NCBI RefSeq assembly: GCF_016907715.1 | Contig: NZ_JAFBCM010000001.1 | Span: 3,658,001 to 3,722,000 of the forward strand | Direction: 5' to 3' | Origin: Tenggerimyces flavus | GTDB lineage: Bacteria; Actinomycetota; Actinomycetes; Propionibacteriales; Actinopolymorphaceae | DNA: 64,000 nt | Part shown: in pieces, positions 62,882 to 64,000 of the stretch | Position numbering within the stretch: position 1 is the first letter of the stretch | How the letters are laid out: each line of letters opens with the position of its first letter | Notes under the pieces: model-generated | Database searches by the model: none | What the model was told of the DNA's origin: nothing | The model's input: the letters and a program-made list of their open reading frames with translations, nothing else | Program-made: the position numbers and the translations under genes

Positions 62882-62953
62882 CACTTCCCTAACGGGGATG
62901 GGGTTTTGGGGGGTGCTGCCACGTGCCAAAACCCCAGTTGGGTTAGGGAAGTG
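62882..62953. repeat. Palindromic repeat, family D (copy 3)
   Basis: The outer 12 bp pair perfectly (CACTTCCCTAAC with GTTAGGGAAGTG), and CCAAAACCCC pairs with the inner GGGGTTTTGG. It ends 19 bp from the stop of the DppD-like gene. Confidence 0.9.
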
Positions 62954-62972
62954 GTGAGGGTGGGGGAGGGGG

Positions 62973-63950
62973 TCATGCGGGCACCTCGATGGCTGGGTGC
63001 CAGCAGGCGACTTCGTGGGAGGTGCGGGTGAGTTCCAAGCGGGGTTGGGAGGAGCGGCACAGGTCGTCGGCGGCCGGGCAGCGGTCGGCGAACGTACAAG
63101 CGTCCGGCTGACTGGCCAGCATCGGCACCAACCCGGGGATCTCGCGCAGCCGCCCGGACTCCTCGCGCCCGGCCGTGGGGATCGCCCCCAAGAGCGCGGT
63201 CGTGTAGTGGTGCCGCGGATGCTTGAACAGCTCGACCACCGGCGCACGCTCCACGACCCGACCCGCGTACATCACCACCACCCGGTCGGCGATGTCCGCC
63301 ACCACCCCGAGGTCGTGCGTGATCAGCAGCACAGCGGTCCCGAGCCGCGAACGCAGCTCCCGAATAACGTCCAGAACGCCAGCCTGCACGGTCACGTCCA
63401 AAGCCGTGGTGGGCTCGTCGGCCACCAACAGCTTCGGGTCGCACGCGACGGCCATCGCGATCATCACCCGCTGCCGCATGCCGCCCGACAGCTGGTGCGG
63501 GTACTCGTCCACCCGCCGCTCCGGCGACGGAATCCCCACCAGCGTCAAGAGCTCGACAGCCCGAGCGCGAGCAGCCCTCCGCCCGAGGCCGAAGTGCGCC
63601 CGCAGCACCTCGCCGATCTGCCGGCCCACGGTGAGGACGGGGTTGAGCGAGGTCATCGGCTCCTGGAAGACGTACGCGATGTCCTTCCCGCGCACAGGCC
63701 GCAGCGCGGCATCGCTGGCCCCGACGAGTTCCACGCCCGACAACATCACCGACCCGTCGACGGCAGCCGTCTCCGGCAGCAGCCCCGCGAGACTCATCGC
63801 GGTCACCGACTTGCCGCAGCCCGATTCCCCCACCAGGGCGACGATCTCGCCCTCCGCCACGTCCAATGACACCTGGTCTACAGCTGAGACCGCGCCGTCC
63901 TCGGTCCGGAATCGCACCGACAGGTCGCGAACGGTCAACACCGCGTTCAT
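62973..63950 (-). CDS. Oligopeptide/dipeptide ABC transporter ATPase (DppD/OppD-like)
   Basis: 325 residues. Walker A is GESGCGKSV (41-49), the signature is LSGGMRQR as in DppD/OppD, and Walker B leads to DEPTTALD. The oligopeptide-specific C-terminus has CTFADRCPAADDLC and a final CWH. Its ATG overlaps the stop of a permease gene by 4 bp. Together with the DppF-like ATPase it drives peptide import. Substrate specificity (di- or oligopeptide) cannot be told. Confidence 0.93.
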   Translation of the reverse strand: MNAVLTVRDLSVRFRTEDGAVSAVDQVSLDVAEGEIVALVGESGCGKSVTAMSLAGLLPETAAVDGSVMLSGVELVGASDAALRPVRGKDIAYVFQEPMTSLNPVLTVGRQIGEVLRAHFGLGRRAARARAVELLTLVGIPSPERRVDEYPHQLSGGMRQRVMIAMAVACDPKLLVADEPTTALDVTVQAGVLDVIRELRSRLGTAVLLITHDLGVVADIADRVVVMYAGRVVERAPVVELFKHPRHHYTTALLGAIPTAGREESGRLREIPGLVPMLASQPDACTFADRCPAADDLCRSSQPRLELTRTSHEVACWHPAIEVPA

Positions 63951-64000
63951 CGGCGGCTCGACTTCGGGTCGAGGGCGTCGCGCAGCCCGTCACCGAACAG
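63947..64000 (-). CDS. C-terminal end of a DppC-type permease (partial)
   Basis: The last 17 codons read LFGDGLRDALDPKSSRR before a TGA that overlaps the DppD-like start. The G-D-G-L-R-D-A-L-D-P tail is the conserved end of DppC/OppC permeases. The rest of the gene is outside the window. Confidence 0.85.
   Translation of the reverse strand: MFGDGLRDALDPKSSRR

Noticed and set aside
62698-62953. Possible CRISPR array from the regularly spaced repeats
   Set aside because: Only two full units, a 141-bp period, and the repeated part is a long palindrome with flanks; no cas genes are present.
1-64000. tRNA, rRNA, insertion sequences, integrase, prophage or origin
   Set aside because: No cloverleaf-like segments, transposase or integrase motifs, phage genes or clustered DnaA-type boxes were found by reading the gaps; a dedicated scan was not possible.

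Overview
The window is a very GC-rich chromosomal segment of an actinomycete. Supporting evidence is an Lsr2 nucleoid protein, an SARP/AfsR-type regulator, three probable F420/PPOX-class oxidoreductase genes, an IdeR/DtxR-type iron box, many GTG starts, and the actinobacterial backbone order cdsA - rlmN - dxr - rseP - ispG - GNAT(DUF4081) - proS on the + strand. In many actinomycetes these genes are nearly contiguous. Here they keep order and strand but are separated by blocks of accessory genes, many of them on the minus strand. I cannot name the genus with confidence; a Propionibacteriales-like soil organism is a guess.

Layout. 1-2.3 kb: end of cdsA, a histidine phosphatase and an alpha/beta hydrolase. 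2.3-8.4 kb (minus): medium-chain dehydrogenase, lsr2 with its terminator, a heterodimeric ABC exporter, and a PPOX/F420 enzyme. 8.7-11.6 kb (plus): LacI regulator, small membrane protein, rlmN. 11.7-18.2 kb (minus): Tat-exported phosphoesterase with a PQQ-type propeller, a broken ion-channel gene, a PdxA2/DUF1537 acid-sugar operon, a DUF6328 membrane protein and a LOG-family protein. 18.2-29.7 kb (plus, apart from the RTX-like gene): prpE behind a long nested hairpin, a 1236-residue secreted subtilase, an RTX-like secreted protein (minus), a 995-residue SARP regulator, and purU-folD. 29.7-36.2 kb (minus): a cyclase-fold protein, a 1549-residue four-ATPase UvrA-like protein, and a siderophore-binding lipoprotein with an iron box at its start codon. 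36.3-38.8 kb: DUF1772 protein, a palindrome-bounded intergenic element, and an LLM oxidoreductase under a TetR regulator with matching operators. 38.9-48.0 kb: a tight plus-strand run dxr-rseP-ispG-GNAT-oplAH-PPOX-exonuclease. 48.1-50.9 kb: DUF389 protein and proS. 51.1-57.6 kb: two tannase/feruloyl-esterase paralogs flanking a VOC protein, then LysE-AraC and a DUF1835 protein. 57.7-64 kb (minus): a secreted glycosidase-like protein and an oligopeptide ABC operon (permease end, two ATPases) that runs into a gamma-glutamyltransferase.

The genes group into housekeeping functions (phospholipid and isoprenoid synthesis, tRNA charging, rRNA methylation, one-carbon metabolism) and saprophytic functions (secreted protease, esterases, glycosidase, peptide uptake plus peptide cleavage, iron uptake, acid-sugar breakdown).

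The most unusual non-coding signal is a set of at least six distinct palindromic repeat families (called A-F here). They lie only in gaps and always just after a gene's 3' end, most densely in a 0.6-kb nest inside the peptide-transporter operon. No tRNA, rRNA, CRISPR array, transposase or integrase was seen.
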